Assembly (NCBI GenBank): GCA_016197205.1
Contig: JACPWG010000082.1
Coordinates: forward strand, 1 to 45,903
Direction of reading: 5' to 3'
Source of the DNA: Planctomycetota bacterium
GTDB lineage: Bacteria; Planctomycetota; MHYJ01; WSZJ01; JACPWG01
DNA: 45,903 nucleotides
A program made the translations under genes and the position numbers. A model generated the notes under the pieces. The model had not been told where the DNA came from. It ran no database searches and saw only the letters and a list, made by a program, of their open reading frames with translations. This document shows, piece by piece, positions 42,371 through 45,903 of this stretch (positions are counted from its first letter, which is position 1; every line of letters starts with the position of its first letter).

Positions 42371-43873
42371 ATGCCCTTTTCCACGCCTCAGCCCTCCGCC
42401 GAGTCGCGCCACGTCCACACGGTGAGCGAGCTCACGCGGAGGATCAAGACCACGCTCGAGTCCTCCTACGGGCGGGTCTGGGTCTCGGGCGAGCTCTCCA
42501 ATTTCAAGCGACACCCGTCCGGCCACCAGTACTTCAGCATCAAGGACGCCGGCGCGCAGCTCGCGGCCGTGCTCTTCGCGGGCATCGCCAATCGGGTCCG
42601 CTTCCAGCTCAAGGACGGCCTCGAGGTCGTCGCCTTCGGCCTGCTCACGGTCTTCGAGCAGCAGGGGAAGTACCAGATCAAGGTCGAGTCGATCGAGCCC
42701 AAGGGCAAAGGCGCCCTCCAGCTCGCGTTCGAGCAGCTCAAGGAGAAGCTGGAGCGCGAGGGGCTCTTCGACAAGGCCCGCAAGCGGCCGATCCCGGTCC
42801 TTCCGCGCCGGATCGGCATCGTGACGTCGCCGTCGGGCGCCGCGCTGCGCGACATCCTCCAGATTCTCGACCGCCGCTTTCGCGAGCTGGACATCCTCGT
42901 CGCGCCCGCGCGCGTGCAGGGGGAAGGCTCGGCCCAGGAGGTCGCGGAGGGCATCCGCCTGCTCAACACGATGCCCGACGTGGACGTGCTGATCGTCGGG
43001 CGCGGCGGCGGCAGCGCGGAGGATCTCTGGGCGTTCAACGAAGAGGTCGTCGCCCGCGCGATCGCCGCTTCCCGGATCCCGGTGATCTCGGCCGTCGGGC
43101 ACGAGATCGACGTGACGATCGCCGACCTGGTCGCGGACGTCCGCGCGCTGACGCCGTCGCACGCCGCCGAGACCGTCGTGCGGCCGAAGGCCGAGCTGCT
43201 CGAGCTGCTCGACGCGGCCCGGCGCCGGCTCGACGGCGGACACTTGGAGCGGGTCCGCCTGCTGCGTGCGCGTCTCGACGCGCTCCGCGCGGGGCACGCG
43301 CTCCAGCGTCCGCTCGACCGGGTCGCGGAGGCTTCGCAGCGGCTTGACGACCTCGAGGAGCGCCTGCGCGCGGCGCTCGTGCGGGTCGGCGGCGTCTTCC
43401 GGCAGCGGCTCGACGGCGTGCGGACCCGGCTCTCCGCGGAGGCGCCCGCCCACCGGCTGGCCCTGGCCCGCGCGGCGCTGTCCGGCGCGCGCGACCGGCT
43501 CGCAGCGGGGCTGTCCCTGGATCTGCGAATGGGTCGCGAGCGGCTCTCCGGCCTGCAAGCCCGCCTCGCGGCCGGCCTCCCGACCTTGGCCCTGGCCCGG
43601 GCGCGCAAGCGTCTCGCGGAACTGACCGCGCGTGCGGAGGCCGCCGGCCGCCGGCGCCTCGACTCCGCGCGCGAGGCCGCCCGCGCCGCGACCGGCCGCC
43701 TCGAGGGGGTCAGTCCCCTCGCGGTCCTCGCGCGCGGCTACAGCGTCACGCGCCGCGCCGCCGACGGCGCCGTCGTCCGCGCGCCGGCGGACGTCGCCCC
43801 TGGTGAGGTCCTCGTGACGCGGGTCGCACGCGGCGAGGTGCGCTCGCGGGTCGAGCCCGATGGAAACCTCTGA
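42371..43873 (+). CDS. xseA: Exodeoxyribonuclease VII large subunit
   Basis: A 500-aa nuclease subunit. An OB-fold covers about residues 15-110 (VSELTRRIKTTLESSYGRVW, GHQYFSIKD). The catalytic region has RIGIVTSPSGAALRDIL and the glycine-rich VGRGGGSAEDLWAFNEE. A long Arg/Leu/Ala coiled region (about 280-430) leads to the terminal LEGVSPLAVLARGYSVTRR motif. The enzyme degrades single-stranded DNA with the small XseB subunit. No xseB follows here; a repeat and yjbQ come next. ATG at 42371 has GAGGGA ten bases upstream. The 208 bases before it contain nothing I can identify. Confidence 0.96.
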   Translation: MPFSTPQPSAESRHVHTVSELTRRIKTTLESSYGRVWVSGELSNFKRHPSGHQYFSIKDAGAQLAAVLFAGIANRVRFQLKDGLEVVAFGLLTVFEQQGKYQIKVESIEPKGKGALQLAFEQLKEKLEREGLFDKARKRPIPVLPRRIGIVTSPSGAALRDILQILDRRFRELDILVAPARVQGEGSAQEVAEGIRLLNTMPDVDVLIVGRGGGSAEDLWAFNEEVVARAIAASRIPVISAVGHEIDVTIADLVADVRALTPSHAAETVVRPKAELLELLDAARRRLDGGHLERVRLLRARLDALRAGHALQRPLDRVAEASQRLDDLEERLRAALVRVGGVFRQRLDGVRTRLSAEAPAHRLALARAALSGARDRLAAGLSLDLRMGRERLSGLQARLAAGLPTLALARARKRLAELTARAEAAGRRRLDSAREAARAATGRLEGVSPLAVLARGYSVTRRAADGAVVRAPADVAPGEVLVTRVARGEVRSRVEPDGNL

Positions 43874-43892
43874 ACCGGCGCGGGACCCTTCT

Positions 43893-43980
43893 TCGTGCAA
43901 TTTGAATTTTGAGATTTTGCAATTTGGAATTTGAAAGCTCAAACAGCAAATTGCAAAATTCAAATCTCAAATTTGATTTC
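43893..43980. repeat. A/T-rich inverted heptamer-like repeat before yjbQ
   Basis: Units of the GAATTTT/GAGATTT/GCAATTT type on the left (about 43897-43935) are partly inverted on the right (AAATTGCAAAATTCAAATCT, about 43947-43970), so the whole can fold into a long hairpin. It has the same character as other heptamer arrays in the window and ends about 15 bases before the first possible start of yjbQ. Confidence 0.75.
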
Positions 43981-44021
43981 CGTCCTCGTCGGCCATGTTC
44001 GAGTCCAAAAGGCGCCTGCAC

Positions 44022-44447
44022 ATGCTCCACGCCTCTACGGTATTCACCCTAGACACGTCCGCACCCTTCGAGGTCGTGGACGTCACCGACCGCGTCTCCG
44101 CCTCCCTCGCCCGCCTGGGGGTTCGCGCCGGCCTCGCTTCGGTCATGACCCGGCACACCACCGCCGCCATTCGACTCGGGGAGGCCGAGACCGGCCTCTT
44201 CCAAGACTTCGAGGCTTTCCTCGGCCGCCTCGCACCGCCCGGCCAAGGCTACCGGCATGACAGCAGGCCCGTGGACGATCGGAAGAACGCCCACAGCCAT
44301 CTCGCCGCCTTTCTCCTCGGCGCGTCGGAGTCCTTCCCCCTCCGCGAAGGAAAGCCGGCGCTGGGCACGTGGCAGCGGATCCTCTTCGTCGAGCTGGACG
44401 GCCCGCGCCGCGGACGCGAGGTGGTCGTCACGGTCGTGGGGGAGTAG
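44022..44447 (+). CDS. yjbQ: YjbQ (UPF0047) family protein
   Basis: A 141-aa protein of the UPF0047/YjbQ fold. It has VDVTDRVSASLARLG, VMTRHTTAAIRLGEAETGLF (conserved H near residue 46), a long loop with RHDSRPVDDRKNAHSHLAAF, and the terminal strand GTWQRILFVELDGPR with R residues. The two histidine-rich pieces form the metal or substrate site in known structures. E. coli YjbQ has weak thiamine-phosphate-synthase activity, and the native role is unclear. I chose ATG at 44022, preceded by AAAAGG, over ATG at 43995. The next gene starts immediately after its stop codon. Confidence 0.87.
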   Translation: MLHASTVFTLDTSAPFEVVDVTDRVSASLARLGVRAGLASVMTRHTTAAIRLGEAETGLFQDFEAFLGRLAPPGQGYRHDSRPVDDRKNAHSHLAAFLLGASESFPLREGKPALGTWQRILFVELDGPRRGREVVVTVVGE

Positions 44448-45752
44448 ATGGACGGCGTTCCCGTCGATCGAGGCTTCTTCGCGGACCGAGGCTCGCTCCG
44501 CGCCGACGACTACCTCGAACTGACCTATCGCTTCGAGTGCGTCGACGACCCCGAGGCCGCCGCGGCCCACCTCTGCCAGGAGATGAGCACCGCCCAGTGG
44601 CGCCGGGTCGGGCAGGACGAGGATTTCCGCCCGCGACACGCCGCGCGCGTCCTCGCGCTCTCCGTCCTCGACCGCTCAGCGCGCTCCCTGATGGCCGCGC
44701 CGTGGTTCGCCGCCCGCGAATACGCATGCTGCCAGGTCACGCTCGCCTACCCGCACGTCAATTTCGGCCCGAGGCTCCCCAACCTCCTCACCGTCATCTG
44801 CGGCGAAGGGGCCTTCCACGCGCCCGGGATCAACGCGATCAAGCTCGTCGACATCGAATTTCCGGCGCCCTTTCTCGCCGCCTTTCAGGGGCCGCAGTTC
44901 GGCGTCCCGGGGGTGCGTGCGCTCCTCCAAATCCAGGACCGACCGCTTTTTTTCGGCGTCGTGAAGCCGAATGTCGGCCTGCGACCCGAGGACTTCGCGG
45001 AGCTGGCCTACCAGTCGTGGCTCGGCGGGCTCGACGCGCCCAAAGACGACGAAATGTTGGCGGACACGTCGTACTCGCCGCTCGCGCGGCGGGCGGAATT
45101 GCTGGCGCCGCTCTTGAAGCGCGCGGAGGACCGGACCGGGGAGCGCAAGTGGTTCGTCCTGAACATCACCGACGAGGTGGACAGGCTTCAGGACCACCAC
45201 GACCTCGCCTCGCGACACGGCTTGGGAGCCGTCATGCTCAACGGGCACACGACCGGCCTGTCCGCCGTACGCGCCCTCCGCCGGCGTGCGACGCTGCCCC
45301 TCGTCGCTCATTTCGACATGGCCGCCCCGCTCTCGCGCCTGCCCCATTTCGGCATCGCCTCCTCCGTGCTCACCGTGCTCCAGCGGGTCGCCGGCTTCGA
45401 TGCGATCATCCTCCCCGGCTTCGGACGGCGCATGCAGACGCCCGAGGAGGAGGTGCTTGCGAACGTCCAGGCCTGTCTTCGTCCCCTGGGCGCGCTGCGG
45501 CCGGCCCTGCCCGTGCCCGGCGGCAGCGACTGGGCGGGGAGCCTGCCCGGGATGCTCTCCCGACTCGGCACGCGCGACTTCGGGCTGGTCCCCGGCCGCG
45601 GCGTCTTCGGCCACCCGGACGGGCCCGAGGCCGGCGCGCGCAGCCTCCGAGAGGCTTGGGAGGCCGTGTCGCGTTCGGTGTCGCTCGAGGAGTACGCCCG
45701 CGACCACCCGGCATTGGCCGCCGCGATCCGAGCCTTCGGCCCAGTGTTGTAG
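44448..45752 (+). CDS. RuBisCO-like protein (form IV type)
   Basis: A 434-aa member of the RuBisCO superfamily. The carbamylation motif KDDE is kept (K199, D200, D201, E202) and the first active-site lysine is kept (K173 in GVVKPNVGL), but the next position, lysine in true RuBisCO, is asparagine. Loop 6 has ILPGFGRRMQ without the essential lysine. The HFDM piece (H288) replaces the canonical HRA segment, and PVPGGSDWAG stands where SGG is expected. It is therefore not a CO2-fixing enzyme; it would be an enolase, isomerase or decarboxylase on a phosphorylated sugar acid. It starts the base after yjbQ stops, with a GGGGGAG ribosome site, so the two are translationally coupled. Confidence 0.92.
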   Translation: MDGVPVDRGFFADRGSLRADDYLELTYRFECVDDPEAAAAHLCQEMSTAQWRRVGQDEDFRPRHAARVLALSVLDRSARSLMAAPWFAAREYACCQVTLAYPHVNFGPRLPNLLTVICGEGAFHAPGINAIKLVDIEFPAPFLAAFQGPQFGVPGVRALLQIQDRPLFFGVVKPNVGLRPEDFAELAYQSWLGGLDAPKDDEMLADTSYSPLARRAELLAPLLKRAEDRTGERKWFVLNITDEVDRLQDHHDLASRHGLGAVMLNGHTTGLSAVRALRRRATLPLVAHFDMAAPLSRLPHFGIASSVLTVLQRVAGFDAIILPGFGRRMQTPEEEVLANVQACLRPLGALRPALPVPGGSDWAGSLPGMLSRLGTRDFGLVPGRGVFGHPDGPEAGARSLREAWEAVSRSVSLEEYARDHPALAAAIRAFGPVL

Positions 45753-45903
45753 GCCGCCGAAGACGCCGAAAGACGACGACGGAGGACGGGCCACCGAAGA
45801 CGCCGAAGACGCCGAAAGGACGACGACGGAGGACGGGCCACCGAAGACGCCGAAGACGCCGAAAGGCGACGACGGAGGACGGGCCACCGAAGACGCCGAA
45901 GAC
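45753..45903. repeat. Tandem CCACCGAAGACGCC repeat running off the window
   Basis: Units of about 46-47 bases begin GGAGGACGGGCCACCGAAG at 45781, 45828 and 45874 and reach the window edge, after a shorter unit at 45752-45780. Each unit ends in AAAGG(A)CGACGAC. It is the densest copy of the family also seen at 5336, 10519, 17660 and 22383. Confidence 0.88.

Noticed and set aside
44448..45752. Functional RuBisCO
   Set aside because: The loop-6 lysine and one active-site lysine are missing, so CO2 fixation is not supported.
45753..45903. CRISPR array at the window end
   Set aside because: The units are continuous copies of about 46 bases without unique spacers, and no cas gene is nearby. It is a tandem repeat.

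Overview
The window is a G+C-rich bacterial chromosome segment with about 35 protein genes, no rRNA or convincing tRNA gene, no CRISPR array and no transposase. The best taxonomic marker is the small basic protein at 10012-10380. Its N-terminal half (HRNVL, ER, GLPKV) matches a family I know only from the PVC superphylum. With RNase Y, AddAB, a MoxR/DUF58/VWA operon and repeat-rich intergenic DNA, this suggests an uncultured planctomycete-like bacterium. The phylum call is an inference.

Layout. (1) 223-6453, minus strand: an aerotolerance-type (Bat) operon of MoxR ATPase, DUF58 protein, a TPR/PpiC-type foldase, a BatD/DUF4381-like lipoprotein and a BatA-like VWA protein. (2) 6842-7956: a Band 7/SPFH membrane protein and a ribbon-helix-helix protein behind a good promoter with palindromic half-sites. 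(3) 8280-12601: MOSC protein, a low-complexity single-span protein, the PVC small basic protein, a DUF89/ARMT1-like phosphatase and a SPOR-like protein. (4) 12901-20266, plus strand: a NitT/TauT-type ABC transporter (binding protein, permease, ATPase) followed by a binding protein fused to an OmpA domain, a membrane VWA protein and a second membrane-anchored OmpA fusion. This is my main candidate for an undescribed system. (5) 20594-26488: an unrecognised 587-aa protein with an HDxWGH motif, two small membrane proteins, a cupredoxin-like lipoprotein, DUF4058 and a PuuD-like membrane protein. (6) 26577-34026: addA and a frameshifted addB. (7) 34189-38877: DUF4143 ATPase, carbamoyltransferase, and a two-gene toxin-antitoxin-like unit with its operator. 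(8) 39670-45752: rny, ymdB, xseA, yjbQ and a RuBisCO-like protein.

Intergenic DNA is unusual. At least five dispersed repeat families recur: seven-base tandem arrays of differing sequence, a CCACAGATTTCACAGATT family, a CCACCGAAGACGCC family, a GCGACCGTSAGGGAGCGG family and a GTAGGGGCACGGCG family. There is also a 129-bp MITE-like element. Heptamer arrays repeatedly abut start codons, and three share a composite order with the CCACAGATT family. The long antisense reading frames over most genes are composition artefacts and are left out.
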